NCBI RefSeq assembly: GCF_001982635.1
Contig: NZ_MKFI01000001.1
Coordinates: 1,382,891-1,446,890 of the forward strand
DNA from: Bradyrhizobium mercantei
GTDB lineage: Bacteria; Pseudomonadota; Alphaproteobacteria; Rhizobiales; Xanthobacteraceae
DNA: 64,000 nt
Direction: 5' to 3'
Part shown: positions 1 through 9,078 of the stretch, piece by piece
Position numbering within the stretch: position 1 is the stretch's first letter
Layout of the letters: the number at the start of each line of letters is the position of its first letter
The notes under the pieces: model-generated
Database searches by the model: none
The model's input: the letters and a program-made list of their open reading frames with translations, nothing else
Told to the model about the DNA's origin: nothing
Made by a program: the position numbers and the translations under genes

Positions 1-672
1 GAGCGAATAGTAGCGTTCGATCTCGGACTTGCCCGTCGCTATGTCGAGGCGCATCCAATGTCCGGGCGGCAGCTTGTCGATGCCCTTGAAGAAGGTTCGA
101 CTGGTATGATCGGTCAGGCCGCACACAAGGAAATCGTTGACCAGATCGTCATCCGCGACCGGGCGCTCGATCAACGGAAGCAGTTGCCGGATTTCCGAGC
201 CGAACGCGAACTGAGTGGCGGTGTCGACATAGTAGAACGGCTTGACGCCGAACCGATCGCGGGCACAGAACAGTGTATTGTCGCGCTCGTCGTGGATCGC
301 AAACGACCACATGCCGTTGAAGCGCTCGAGGCATTTCGTGCCCCAGCAGATATAGGCCGCGAGCAGCACCTCAGTGTCCGAGGCGGTGAAGAAGGCGTAG
401 CCGAGCGACTCGAGCTCGGTGCGGAGCTCGAGATAATTGTAGATCTCGCCGTTGTAGGTGATCCAGACCGGGAAGCGCCGATCGCGCATCGGCTGCGCAC
501 CGTCGTCGGTCAGATCGATGATCGCCAGCCGGCGGTGCCCGAGCCCGACATTGCCGTTGACCCTCACTCCGCGCCCATCCGGTCCACGGTGAGCCACGAG
601 ATCAGTCAACTGGTCCACCCGGCGGGCATCGACGGATCCGGTCTTATCTACGAGGCCGAATATGCCGCACAC
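1..672 (-). CDS. asnB: Asparagine synthase (glutamine-hydrolysing)-like amidotransferase, N-terminal part
   Basis: The gene runs off the left edge; only the first 224 residues are visible. Start is GTG at 672, so the second residue is the Ntn cysteine nucleophile (M-C-G-I-F-G). A class II glutamine amidotransferase domain follows, with the hallmarks AHRGPDG, GHRRLAIIDL, YNGEIYN, SDTEVLL, FNGMWSFAI and ARDRFGVKP in the usual order. This domain releases ammonia from glutamine; the synthetase domain would lie outside the window. The neighbours are all surface-glycan genes, so the enzyme probably amidates a sugar acid or glycan precursor rather than making free asparagine; that is inference. A second full-length relative lies at 9079-10917. 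The family call is secure, the substrate unknown. Confidence 0.88.
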   Translation of the reverse strand, partial: MCGIFGLVDKTGSVDARRVDQLTDLVAHRGPDGRGVRVNGNVGLGHRRLAIIDLTDDGAQPMRDRRFPVWITYNGEIYNYLELRTELESLGYAFFTASDTEVLLAAYICWGTKCLERFNGMWSFAIHDERDNTLFCARDRFGVKPFYYVDTATQFAFGSEIRQLLPLIERPVADDDLVNDFLVCGLTDHTSRTFFKGIDKLPPGHWMRLDIATGKSEIERYYSL

Positions 673-980
673 GAAATGCCTATCCAGATTGGTTCGATCA
701 CGCGGCTCGATATGACCGCCGCCTCGGATGATGTGCGCAATGATACCAGGTGCCGCCCTCTTAGCCCGTTCATGCATTGAACGTCAATGTTTCGACGCCG
801 ATCCAGTCGGGATGTTGCCGGGCGAGAGATGATGACGGAGCAGCCGCGGTCTCTCGCCGAAGTCATTATCGAGCGAGCCGGCTGCTTTCCACGGACAAGG
901 AACCTGAGCTCGGCGGAGCGGCCTCCAATAGACCGAGCGACGCCCCGTTCAGCAGTCGCCTCAGCGCAAATGTGTGCTAG
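673..980. other. Intergenic region between divergent asnB-like and glycosyltransferase genes
   Basis: About 310 bases without a convincing gene. It must carry the promoters for the leftward amidotransferase and the rightward glycosyltransferase pair. The one clear structure is an inverted repeat, GGCGAGAGA at 821-829 against TCTCTCGCC at 850-858, a 9-bp stem with a 20-nt loop. It has no T-run, so it reads as a possible regulatory hairpin rather than a terminator. I could not pick a reliable -35/-10 pair. Confidence 0.5.
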
Positions 981-2306
981 ATGTGGCGCCGCCGAACACC
1001 ACGAGTGAGACAATTGGACCTGTTCAGATCGACAGCCCCAACGGAGGCCGCGCTTCAGGCCGGCGACGTCGCTAAACCTGACTGGACGATGCGGTCGGCT
1101 ATCGCAGATTTCGCCACGCGCACGCTGATTGCAAAAGCGCGGCGCGCGACCGAGAGGCGCCTTGCCAGGGGCAAGGTGCGCACCCTCTGGGCCTCGACGC
1201 CAATCCTCACTTTGCCGCTGCTTGCGCGATGCGACCGCATGCTGGGATTTCATTCCTCCTCGCTCGTGTTCAACACCTACTACGTGACGCGGTCGTTCGA
1301 CATCAATCTCATCCTGTTCGAGGGCTTCCTTCGCCTGACACGCAGCAAAGGGGCCCTCGGCCTGTTTCGCCGCCTCGTGCTTGCTTGGGCGATGCTGCGC
1401 TTCGACATCTTCAATTACTTCTACGACCGCGGCTTGATGCTGAGCGACGGGCGCTACGGTATCCACCCCGAGGAACTCGACCTGCTCGCCAAGTCGGGGA
1501 AGCGGCTGTACACCTACGCCTATGGTGCCGATGTCAGGGCGCGAGACCTCACGCTGAAGCTCGGTCAGCCAAACCTGTGCGAGGAATGCCCGTCACCAGG
1601 CAAGTTCTGCGTCTGCACGGACGAGATGCATGCGTCGTCGATCGATCGTCTGAAGGGGCGCGCGACTGCGCAGCTCGCGATGGGCGACATGGTGGCCTAC
1701 GTGCCCGGCAGCCGCGACATGCATTACTGGCCGATTGACGCGACCAGATTGATCGCCAGTCCTCCGGTCTACCGGCCGGGCGACATCTTGAAAGTCGCGC
1801 ATGCGCCGAACCACGGACATTTCAAGGGAACCCGGCTCCTGATCGATGCGATCGACCGGCTGGTCAAGGAAGGCGAGACGATCGAGCTGGTGTCCGTGCA
1901 GGGCGTCCCCAACAAGAAGGTCATCGAGCTCTTCGGCGCGGCGCACGTCGTTGCGGATCAGTTCGTCGCGGGCTTCCACGGCTACACCGCGCTCGAGGCG
2001 ATGGCCATGGCCAAGCCGGTCCTGTGCTTCCTGCGTAACGACCAGATGATGATCGATCCGGCCACCTGCCCGATCATCAACACGCGTCCCGACGAGATCT
2101 ATGATGTGCTGAAGCGATGCTTGCGGGGCGAACTCGACCTCAATGCCATCGGCAAGGCCGGACGCCGCTATGTGGAAGCACATTACAGCCTGCAGGCCGT
2201 CGCGGCGCGGCTCGGGCGGCTCTATTGTGAAACTGCGGATCTTCCCGAGGATCTGCGGTCGAGCCTGATGCGGCAAGTCGGTGAGTTCGCGAACACGCGC
2301 GCATGA
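981..2306 (+). CDS. Glycosyltransferase (GT4/GT-B-like), surface polysaccharide
   Basis: Predicted cytoplasmic sugar transferase of 441 residues if translated from ATG 981. The first 36 residues are Arg-rich and unlike the rest, so ATG 1089 (MRSAIADFATR) is a plausible true start. The C-terminal half has GT-B features: APNHGHFKGT, a nucleotide-sugar strand, and the acceptor/donor loop GYTALEAMAMAKPV, where family 4 enzymes carry the E-x7-E element. A Cys cluster (C-x2-C-x6-C-x-C in NLCEECPSPGKFCVC) sits between the two halves. The stop overlaps the next start by 4 bp (ATGA), so the two are co-translated. The next gene has the same architecture. Family is fairly safe; sugar and linkage are not deducible. 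Confidence 0.75.
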   Translation: MWRRRTPRVRQLDLFRSTAPTEAALQAGDVAKPDWTMRSAIADFATRTLIAKARRATERRLARGKVRTLWASTPILTLPLLARCDRMLGFHSSSLVFNTYYVTRSFDINLILFEGFLRLTRSKGALGLFRRLVLAWAMLRFDIFNYFYDRGLMLSDGRYGIHPEELDLLAKSGKRLYTYAYGADVRARDLTLKLGQPNLCEECPSPGKFCVCTDEMHASSIDRLKGRATAQLAMGDMVAYVPGSRDMHYWPIDATRLIASPPVYRPGDILKVAHAPNHGHFKGTRLLIDAIDRLVKEGETIELVSVQGVPNKKVIELFGAAHVVADQFVAGFHGYTALEAMAMAKPVLCFLRNDQMMIDPATCPIINTRPDEIYDVLKRCLRGELDLNAIGKAGRRYVEAHYSLQAVAARLGRLYCETADLPEDLRSSLMRQVGEFANTRA

Positions 2307-3448
2307 AAATCCTGCACGGACCAGTCAACGTTGGGAATCAGCCCTGGGTGCTATCCCGCGCCGAACGGCAGCTCGGAGCATCCAGCGACGTCGTCGTTCG
2401 AAACGACACATGGCTCGGTTACGCAGCGGATCGGGTGCTATCGGCAAAGAACGCCGGATTTCTTGAGACGGCCATCCGCAGCACGGCGTTCGGCCTGGCC
2501 AAGCAATGGCGCTACGACGTCCTTCATTTCTATTTCGGACAGACCTTCCTGTCGCCGGGCTTTCCGTTGTCTGCGCCGGGATCGCTGCTCTCCAGGGTGT
2601 CGCTGCTGACGGACACCATCAACCGGCTGGCGGCAGCAGACCTGCACGCCGCGCGCCTCGTCAACAAGAAGCTGTTCATGACGCTGCAAGGCTGCGACGT
2701 CCGGCTGGCGCAAGAGGGCAACAAGCGCAACGAATGGACGATGTGCGCGCCGCAGCATTGCGAGCTGTATCAGCGATGCCTGGACGCGCTCGATCATCGA
2801 CGCCATTTCCTGATCGAGAAGGTCCTGCCGCTGTTCGATCGGGTCTTCTATCTCAATCCGGAGCTCGGACACGTCGTACCGAACGGTCGCTTTCTGCCGT
2901 ACGCAAACGTCGAGATCGAGAAATTCGACGTTGCGCCGCCCTCCGGACACGGACGGCCGAGGATCGTTCATGCCCCGACCGCCGGGCGGATCAAGGGCAC
3001 GCCGATGATCATGAACGCGCTCGAGCAATTGCGGTCGCGGTACGACTTCGAGCTCGTCCTGGTCGAAAAGACCAGTCACGGGCAGGCACTGGAGATCTAT
3101 CGCTCGGCCGACCTCGCAATCGACCAGGTACTGGCAGGCTGGTACGGAGGCTTCGCGGTCGAGATGATGGCGATGGGAAAGCCGGTCGCCTGTTACATCA
3201 GGGAGGAGGACATGATGTTCGTCCCGGATGCCATCAGGCGCGAGCTGCCGCTTTACAGGCTCAACCCGGGAAACCTGGTCGAGGACATTGCCGCCATTCT
3301 CGATCGCCGATCCGAATGGGTTGCGCGCGGCCAGGCGTCGCGGCGTTATGTCGAGCGATGGCACAACCCGGCGCAAATCGCGAAGGCCATGCTGAGGGCC
3401 TACGAAAGCCCCGACTCCGACTTCGAACTGGTCCCGAACGCGACCTGA
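2303..3448 (+). CDS. Glycosyltransferase (GT-B-like), second of a co-translated pair
   Basis: 381 residues starting at the ATGA overlap with the preceding glycosyltransferase. It parallels that protein: an N-terminal half with LFMTLQGCDVRLAQEG, a cysteine-containing insert (CAPQHCELYQRC), then a GT-B C-terminal domain with HAPTAGRIKGTPMI and the conserved loop GGFAVEMMAMGKPVACY. It probably adds a sugar to a lipid-linked or surface glycan. The two proteins look like divergent paralogues or a heteromeric pair; that is my inference from order and motif similarity. It ends tail-to-tail with a leftward glycosyltransferase 14 bp away. No signal peptide or membrane span is evident. Confidence 0.75.
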   Translation: MKILHGPVNVGNQPWVLSRAERQLGASSDVVVRNDTWLGYAADRVLSAKNAGFLETAIRSTAFGLAKQWRYDVLHFYFGQTFLSPGFPLSAPGSLLSRVSLLTDTINRLAAADLHAARLVNKKLFMTLQGCDVRLAQEGNKRNEWTMCAPQHCELYQRCLDALDHRRHFLIEKVLPLFDRVFYLNPELGHVVPNGRFLPYANVEIEKFDVAPPSGHGRPRIVHAPTAGRIKGTPMIMNALEQLRSRYDFELVLVEKTSHGQALEIYRSADLAIDQVLAGWYGGFAVEMMAMGKPVACYIREEDMMFVPDAIRRELPLYRLNPGNLVEDIAAILDRRSEWVARGQASRRYVERWHNPAQIAKAMLRAYESPDSDFELVPNAT

Positions 3449-3462
3449 GGCCGGCGCTTCGT

Positions 3463-4653
3463 TTAACGCTTGCTTCCAACTTCCGCAGGCTCATCCTGAC
3501 CGGCGGCCTGTCGCATGGTAGCCGCGAAATTCGCCGCGAACGCCCTGACGTGGCCGTCCTGATGCGGGATGACATGTCGAACGATGGGCCCCTGCGCCTC
3601 GCGTGCGGCTTGCATCAAATGGTCGGCCAGCGCGGCCGGATCATCGACGGCGAAATAGCGCGCTGCGCCCGAGGTTTGCTCGCGGTGCACGTCGATATCA
3701 GACAGGATCATCGGGACACCGAACGATTTCGCCTCTTCAACCGTCGTGCTCCAGCCCTCGAAACGCGATGGGTTGAGCAATGCGATTGAAGCCCGCAGCA
3801 GCGCGTAGACGTGCGGCAGCGGAATGACGCCGAGGTGACGGAAGTGCGTTTCGAGGCCGCGTTGTTGGATCTCGGAATTGACCAGGTCATAGTAGCCGGG
3901 TTCACGCCGGTCTTCCGTGCTGCCCGATGCAGCAACCACCACGTCGACCCCGCGCCCCTTCAGGATCGTCAGGGCGTCGACGACCAGCTGGTGGTTCTTG
4001 TGGCGGTAGAACTGATTGGGCAGGTAAAAATAGTTCGCCGGCAGCTTGTACGTCGCGATGACTTCCGACGGGTCGGTGTTGAGGAACGCGGCCGCCGGCT
4101 GGGTCGCGAAGCGCACGACCTTGACGCGGTTTCCGGCACGCGGATAGCAGGTCCTGAAATCGCGGAAGGCGCTCTCGCTGCTCAGCATGATGGTTCGCCC
4201 CGACGCAATCTGGACGCGAAAGCCGATCTCGCGGCGCCAGCGGGCCGCCCTCGGAAACAGCTGAGGCAGCGAACGGTGTTGCAGATCCGGAATCCACGCC
4301 ACCGCAGGGATCGGCAGCCGCCAGCCGAAGAAGCGCGCGGCTTCGACAACGACATCGACGCGCGCGGAGCGAAACGCCGCCGCGGCTCCCCCGTCCACAC
4401 CAAGCGCAAGCGCCGCCGCTAAACCCGGTTGGCCATCAAATGCTTCCGACCTGACGACCTCGACACCGGGTATCGCGGCAAGCTCGGCGAGCTCATTCTC
4501 TTCGGCCTTGGTCCCGGCAAGCACGACCGGAACCAGTTCGCCAGGCAGAAACCGGGCGAGCGCCGCGAACAGATTGCGCTGATAATTGTAGCCGCCGGCC
4601 CAAAGCCGCCGCGAAATGTGTGTGAACGCGAACCGCAACGGGCGGGCCGTCAC
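3463..4653 (-). CDS. Glycosyltransferase family 4
   Basis: 396 residues. The start is GTG at 4653, forming a GTGA overlap with the stop of the upstream epimerase; a longer reading from 4716 would run 64 bp into that gene. The N-terminal RFAFTHISRRLWAGGYNYQ is a typical nucleotide-independent Rossmann start with a glycine-rich acceptor loop. The C-terminal domain has YLPNQFYRHKNHQLVVDAL, a FRHLGVIPLPHVYALLRAS segment, and SRFEGWSTTVEEAKSFGVP, the family 4 E-x7-E donor motif. It should transfer a sugar from an NDP donor to a growing glycan at the inner membrane face. It is the last gene of the leftward glycan operon. Confidence 0.85.
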   Translation of the reverse strand: MTARPLRFAFTHISRRLWAGGYNYQRNLFAALARFLPGELVPVVLAGTKAEENELAELAAIPGVEVVRSEAFDGQPGLAAALALGVDGGAAAAFRSARVDVVVEAARFFGWRLPIPAVAWIPDLQHRSLPQLFPRAARWRREIGFRVQIASGRTIMLSSESAFRDFRTCYPRAGNRVKVVRFATQPAAAFLNTDPSEVIATYKLPANYFYLPNQFYRHKNHQLVVDALTILKGRGVDVVVAASGSTEDRREPGYYDLVNSEIQQRGLETHFRHLGVIPLPHVYALLRASIALLNPSRFEGWSTTVEEAKSFGVPMILSDIDVHREQTSGAARYFAVDDPAALADHLMQAAREAQGPIVRHVIPHQDGHVRAFAANFAATMRQAAGQDEPAEVGSKR

Positions 4654-5579
4654 GAAACCTGCCCCTTGAACCAGGCGACGTAATCGGCCAGGCCCTGATC
4701 GAGCGGAATGCGCCAATCGAATCCGATCTGGCGCAGCATTGCATCGTCGGCCAACAGGCTCACGGGATCACCGGGCCGGCTCAGTCCCGAATGTTGCACA
4801 ACCGTGTTGCCGCCCCACTGCCTGACAAGGCCGGCTGCGATGTCGGCAACGCTCGTTCCGCGGCCCGAACCGCCATTGATGACGCGGAAGCTCTCCGGCG
4901 ACGACAATTCCGCGACGCTTGCGAGCAGCCTCGCGACATCGCGAACGTCGGTCCAGTCGCGGATTTCCTTGCCGGTTCCGCCGAGTGTGAGCACCGGCTC
5001 CTCGGCCGCCAGCCGCGAACAGATGTCCCACAGCAGCTGCTTGCGCAAATTGGGTCCATAGACCGAGAACAGCCGCACGATCGTGCTGCGGATGCCAAAG
5101 GACTGCGCGTAGCTCCGGCACAATTGCTCCATCATGTGCTTGTGCTGCCCATAGGGCGACATCGGAGTTGCGACGGCAGTTTCCGCAATCGGACCGACAT
5201 GGTCGGCGCCGTAGACCGCCGCACTCGACGCCGCGATCACGGCGCAGTCAGGCGCGGATCCGTGCAGCCATTCGAGCAGCCGCGCCGTGCTTGCGACGGT
5301 CCGCGAGAAATCCTCGAACGGCCGCTCGATCGAGACGCCGACCGACGATCCGCCGGCCAGATGAAACAGATGCATCGGCACTCCGTGCGCCGCCGCCAGC
5401 GCATTGAGATTGGCGGCGTCGATTTCGCCGTTGATCCAGCTCCGCAGACCAAGCCGCCGGGCTTCGGTTGCGTCCAGCGCTCCGTGTCCGACGCCGTGCA
5501 CCGCATGGCCCGCTCCCGCCAACTCATGCACGAGATGGCGGCCGATGAACCCGTTCGCGCCTGTAACCCAGACGATCAT
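4650..5579 (-). CDS. NAD-dependent epimerase/dehydratase (extended SDR)
   Basis: 309 residues, close to the family norm for nucleotide-sugar epimerases and reductases. The NAD-binding motif TGANGFIG is at residues 6-13. The catalytic pair Tyr143/Lys147 lies in SPYGQHK, with Ser118/119 in AASSAAVYG. The substrate half contains RLFSVYGPN and GTGKEIRDWTDVRDVA, both common in UDP-glucose/GDP-mannose epimerase relatives. It likely supplies an altered NDP-sugar for the glycan locus. Its stop overlaps the downstream glycosyltransferase start by 4 bp, and the upstream methyltransferase stop is 3 bp beyond its start, so it is mid-operon. Confidence 0.87.
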   Translation of the reverse strand: MIVWVTGANGFIGRHLVHELAGAGHAVHGVGHGALDATEARRLGLRSWINGEIDAANLNALAAAHGVPMHLFHLAGGSSVGVSIERPFEDFSRTVASTARLLEWLHGSAPDCAVIAASSAAVYGADHVGPIAETAVATPMSPYGQHKHMMEQLCRSYAQSFGIRSTIVRLFSVYGPNLRKQLLWDICSRLAAEEPVLTLGGTGKEIRDWTDVRDVARLLASVAELSSPESFRVINGGSGRGTSVADIAAGLVRQWGGNTVVQHSGLSRPGDPVSLLADDAMLRQIGFDWRIPLDQGLADYVAWFKGQVS

Positions 5580-5582
5580 CGC

Positions 5583-6434
5583 TCAGGCCTTGTGACAGAC
5601 AAAGGAGTAGAGCCGTCCCGGTCGATTGTCGAAGCGTTCGGCCATCGACAGCAGCGAGACGAACACCCGGCGTGATCCAAGCGCGGTTCGCCACAACGGC
5701 GCCACCGGAATCTTTTGCGTCAACCGCGTCACGATCGCCGCGCGCAAGGTCTCCGGCGTATAGGGAAACAGATTGATCGGGCTCTCGAACGGCGCCAGCG
5801 TGTCGATCGCGGCAAATCCCGCTTTGGCCAACGCGCCGGTGTAACGATCGAGCAGGAAGGCATGTTCGCCGCCGTAAAGATGGTGCAACGGGTGCTGCGC
5901 AAGGAACTGCGGAAGATCCGCCTCCTTGCTGATGACATGCTCGCGCGCCGCGATCAGCATGCCCCCTGGCCGCAGCACGCGAAACATCTCCCGGCATGCC
6001 CCCTCGAGGTCGCGCGTATGGTGCAGCACCGCGCGGGCGAAGACCAGATCGAACGATGCATCGGCGAACGGCAGCCGTTCGGAGAATTCTTCGACCACCT
6101 GGATCGGCAATTGCGTCTGTTGCGCCAGCCCACGAATCGCCGCCGCGCCCACGATCGCGCTGGGATCCGGTTCGAGCGCCGTCACCGCAAAGCCGCTTCG
6201 GGCCAGCGCGTAACTCGCAATGCCGCGACCGGCTCCGACGTCGAGCGCGGTGCCCGAACGGCCGGCCAGCAGCGCCGCGACCGCCTGCCATTCGGAGCTC
6301 TGGAAATAGCGTTCGGCAGCACCGGCCAGCGGATCGTCGTAGAACGCATCGAGCACCAGCTGGCGCTGATCCGGCTGATTGCGCAGCCAGACCACCGCAT
6401 CCTCCCAGGTGGTAAACTTGCGCTCACCGCTCAT
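5583..6434 (-). CDS. Class I SAM-dependent methyltransferase
   Basis: 283 residues from ATG 6434; a TTG at 6443 is possible but sits too close to the GGGAG ribosome site. Motif I is [19 protein letters not shown] near residue 75, followed by the acidic ALEPD loop. [17 protein letters not shown] and [16 protein letters not shown] mark motifs post-I to III. This is the Methyltransf_11 pattern of small-molecule or glycan methyltransferases. The first codons overlap the end of the upstream acyltransferase by 11 bp. It most likely methylates a sugar or lipid-linked glycan; the acceptor cannot be read from sequence. Confidence 0.85.
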   Translation of the reverse strand: MSGERKFTTWEDAVVWLRNQPDQRQLVLDAFYDDPLAGAAERYFQSSEWQAVAALLAGRSGTALDVGAGRGIASYALARSGFAVTALEPDPSAIVGAAAIRGLAQQTQLPIQVVEEFSERLPFADASFDLVFARAVLHHTRDLEGACREMFRVLRPGGMLIAAREHVISKEADLPQFLAQHPLHHLYGGEHAFLLDRYTGALAKAGFAAIDTLAPFESPINLFPYTPETLRAAIVTRLTQKIPVAPLWRTALGSRRVFVSLLSMAERFDNRPGRLYSFVCHKA

Positions 6435-6993
6435 CGGGGCCAAGCTCCCTCACCAGCACGGCCGGGTTGCCCGCCACGATCGAAAACGGCGCAACATCCC
6501 TGGTCACGACCGCGCCGGCCGCAACGATCGCGCCCTGCCCGACCGTCACACCGCGCAGGACCATTGCGCCCGCGCCGATCCAGGCGTCATCGCAGAGTTT
6601 GACCGGACTCTCGTCGAGCGAGATATCGCTCGGATGCCCGCGCGTAAAAATCTGCTGAACCTGTCGGTGACGTTCCGCCGCCCGCAGCGGATGCGTGAGA
6701 TTGTCGAAAACATTCGCCGAATGCGAGATCAGCACACGGTTGCCGATCTCGATCGAGGCCGCCGACCAGATCCGCGTTCCCTCTCCGACGTAGCACCACT
6801 CGCCGATCCGGATCTCCCCACCGTGTGCGAAGGTCAGGAGCTCGCCCAGGATGCGGCTATTGCGGCCGACGGCGATCTTGTCGGAATCGCCGCGGATATT
6901 TCTGATCCTGGCAGAACGGCCGAGCGCCGCGTCCGGCTGCAAGCGGCACGTTGCGCGACCCATCAGACGCTGGATCAGGTAATCGAGGTTCAT
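6424..6993 (-). CDS. Acyltransferase with left-handed beta-helix (hexapeptide repeats)
   Basis: 189 residues from ATG 6993, chosen because it forms an ATGA overlap with the preceding methyltransferase. Imperfect hexapeptide repeats run through most of the protein ([33 protein letters not shown], then [23 protein letters not shown] split by a loop), ending in the signature [17 protein letters not shown]. These are typical of trimeric O-acetyltransferases of the Maa/NodL/CysE type using acetyl-CoA. The active-site His is probably in [15 protein letters not shown]. In this locus it should O-acetylate a sugar of the surface glycan. Confidence 0.85.
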   Translation of the reverse strand: MNLDYLIQRLMGRATCRLQPDAALGRSARIRNIRGDSDKIAVGRNSRILGELLTFAHGGEIRIGEWCYVGEGTRIWSAASIEIGNRVLISHSANVFDNLTHPLRAAERHRQVQQIFTRGHPSDISLDESPVKLCDDAWIGAGAMVLRGVTVGQGAIVAAGAVVTRDVAPFSIVAGNPAVLVRELGPDER

Positions 6994-7829
6994 GCCGTCA
7001 ACTGCAGGCAAGCCACGGCGCGCGACGACGCCGCAAGGTCATCGCCCTGCCCCTTGCCGGTATGGATGTCGAAAACGGTCGCGTCAGTGAGCGCCTCGGC
7101 GCTCTGGCTCGACCAGCCCTGCCGCGAGTAGCCGAAATAGTCGACATGATGAGATGCCGCACCGAATGCCTCGATGATGCGCTCGATCATCGCAAGGTCG
7201 AACACTTGATACCAGCCGAGATTGTCGCGCTTGCCGAACGGCACAGAGATCAGACAGGTCCCGCCGGGCTTGAGGATGCGCTTGAACTCCTTCACCGCCG
7301 GAACGAAGCCGTCCCGATCGGTCTCCGCGTCGCGCGGATCGCCCGTGTACAGCATCTGATTGTCGAGCCCGATATGCTCGATCGTCGAAATGCTGGCGAC
7401 CGTGTCGAACACATGATCGCCGAACATCGTCTGCCGGAGATCGCCGAACACATAGGAGTAGCCATCACGCCAATAGCAGCGCTTCTCGGGTGCCAGCGTC
7501 ATGATGGTGAGATCGGCGCCGCGCAGCGGCGGACGCTGCAGCAGGAAGTCGTGGTTGAAGGTCGATCCCGCGTCCAGCATCTTGCCGACATTGCTCAACT
7601 GGCCATAGACCCACGGATACTCCACGACGCGTTCGTCCATGGCGACGCCGTAGCCGGGCGGCAGCTGCTTTCCTGCCCGAAGCAGGCCCGCGTCGATCGC
7701 CGCGGTGATGGTGTCGCGCTTGACCGTCTGGTAGCCCGGGCCGAACGGCCGCGGCCGCATCCTGAACAGCGGCACGGCAAGTCCGTCGGCTGCCCATTTC
7801 AATTGATGGATCAAGTCACTTGCAGACAT
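6990..7829 (-). CDS. SAM-dependent methyltransferase-like protein
   Basis: 279 residues from ATG 7829 ([20 protein letters not shown]). The frame stays open upstream as far as 8414, but that part has no protein-like features and runs through the repeat into the neighbouring gene. A degenerate SAM motif I is seen in [33 protein letters not shown] and [18 protein letters not shown] match later Methyltransf_11 motifs. The stop overlaps the acyltransferase start (ATGA). It is probably a glycan or O-antigen methyltransferase; the unusual motif I leaves catalytic activity less certain. Confidence 0.75.
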   Translation of the reverse strand: MSASDLIHQLKWAADGLAVPLFRMRPRPFGPGYQTVKRDTITAAIDAGLLRAGKQLPPGYGVAMDERVVEYPWVYGQLSNVGKMLDAGSTFNHDFLLQRPPLRGADLTIMTLAPEKRCYWRDGYSYVFGDLRQTMFGDHVFDTVASISTIEHIGLDNQMLYTGDPRDAETDRDGFVPAVKEFKRILKPGGTCLISVPFGKRDNLGWYQVFDLAMIERIIEAFGAASHHVDYFGYSRQGWSSQSAEALTDATVFDIHTGKGQGDDLAASSRAVACLQLTA

Positions 7830-7876
7830 TATCTCGGCCCGATCGCCCGCCCTCTGGCCGGCTCTTTGCACCCGTC

Positions 7877-7980
7877 TAGAGCCTTTTCCGTTCCGATGGA
7901 ATCGGAACGGGGCTCTGGATTCTGATTTTGACGCGTTTTCTTCACGCGAACCGGCGCCCATTTCGCTCGAAAACGCTCTA
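7877..7980. repeat. Miniature interspersed repeat with terminal inverted repeats (MITE-like)
   Basis: The element is bounded by 12-bp inverted ends, TAGAGCCTTTTC at 7877-7888 and GAAAACGCTCTA at 7969-7980 (11 of 12 pair). The left half folds into a long hairpin: AGAGCC with GGCTCT (7878-7883 and 7911-7916) enclosing CCGTTCCGAT-GGA-ATCGGAACGG. The right half contains an ACGCG/CGCGT stem. From memory this closely resembles a short intergenic element found in many copies in Bradyrhizobium and Rhodopseudomonas genomes; I could not search to confirm. Its right end supplies the TAG stop of the adjacent glycosyltransferase. Confidence 0.8.
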
Positions 7981-9075
7981 GCACGGCTCAATCCGCGCGA
8001 CGAGATCGGTAAACTGCGCCCATTGCGCGGCCTTGCTGTAGGTCTCCTGCACGCCCCTCCTGCCGGATGCTGCGATTCCGGCCCATTGGGGCCAATCCCG
8101 CAGGCTGCTCGAAATCGCCTCGGCAGCCCGCTCGGGGGCGTCGTAGGTGCGCATCGTGACCCCGTCCTGCATCGCCTCCGGATAGTTGCCGGCGTCAGAC
8201 ACCAGCAGCGCCCCGCAGCCCATCGCCTCGAAGCAGCGCATATTGCCGCGATCGTTGCCGGCCATGTCGATTGCGCCGTTGAGCACGATCTTCGCCGATC
8301 CGAACAGTTCGTAGAGGTCCCGGCCAAACAGCGGCTGCCTCGCGATGCGCGCGATGACATCGGGGCGGCGGTGCTTGCGCAGTGGCAGCAGCCGGCCGAC
8401 CGCGCTTTCGGCAAGCCGTGTCAGCCGCGACGCATCGAGACAAAATACGATCTTGCGATCGGCGGCCAGAGCCGCAACCTGTTCGAGGGTCCTGCCCCGC
8501 GCGCTGTGATGCCGCGAATAGCCACCGACGAACGCCACGTCGATCGGCCGCTCGCCGTGACCGTACTGCTCCATCACAGGGTCGATCGCCGGGAAGAAAA
8601 GCTCGGCGCGGCAGCCCTTGCCGCGCCAGGACTCGAGGATCGAGGGGAAGTTTCCGAGCACCGCGCCATAAGCGGTGAGATCGGCATTTCCGGAGGGCGC
8701 CGCCCGCCAGCACAATGTCTTCTTCACACAGCCGGGAAGCTTGGCCACGAATGCACTCGGATAGCGCACGGGATCGAGATTGTAGAACACGTCGGTCCGG
8801 TGATGCTCGATCTGCGCCAGCAGAATGGCCTCGAGCGTCGGCGTCCCCGTCATACCTTGCTCTTGCGCCCATTGGCGTTGCAGCACTTCGTCGTCGCCAT
8901 TGGTGAAGAAGGCGTCCGGTGCACCATCGAGCACGGGCGCAAGGAAATGCGCCGCGCCAAAGCGATCGTGCAGGAACACGTCGCGGCGCGCCGCGAAGCT
9001 CGACGCTTTTGCCGCGAGCTGATTGAGCCGCGGCAGATAGGACGGATAGAGACCGCTATTCTGGAACAGACGCAT
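7978..9075 (-). CDS. CgeB-like glycosyltransferase
   Basis: 365 residues from ATG 9075. The C-terminal part matches the CgeB/Glyco_trans_1_2 style: FGRDLYELFGSAKIVLNGAIDMAG, then NMRCFEAMGCGALLVSDAGNYPEAM, the segment that positions the sugar-nucleotide donor. The middle has IDVAFVGGYSRHHSARG. It likely adds a sugar to the cell-surface glycan. The stop codon coincides with the terminus of the 7877-7980 repeat, so the last residues may have been reset by insertion of that element. Only 3 bp separate it from the upstream asparagine-synthase-like gene. Confidence 0.8.
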   Translation of the reverse strand: MRLFQNSGLYPSYLPRLNQLAAKASSFAARRDVFLHDRFGAAHFLAPVLDGAPDAFFTNGDDEVLQRQWAQEQGMTGTPTLEAILLAQIEHHRTDVFYNLDPVRYPSAFVAKLPGCVKKTLCWRAAPSGNADLTAYGAVLGNFPSILESWRGKGCRAELFFPAIDPVMEQYGHGERPIDVAFVGGYSRHHSARGRTLEQVAALAADRKIVFCLDASRLTRLAESAVGRLLPLRKHRRPDVIARIARQPLFGRDLYELFGSAKIVLNGAIDMAGNDRGNMRCFEAMGCGALLVSDAGNYPEAMQDGVTMRTYDAPERAAEAISSSLRDWPQWAGIAASGRRGVQETYSKAAQWAQFTDLVARIEPC

Positions 9076-9078
9076 CGG

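Noticed and set aside
7830..8414. N-terminal extension of the methyltransferase at 6990-7829
   Set aside because: The extra residues translate the intergenic repeat and the antisense of the glycosyltransferase gene; ATG 7829 gives a normal-size protein.
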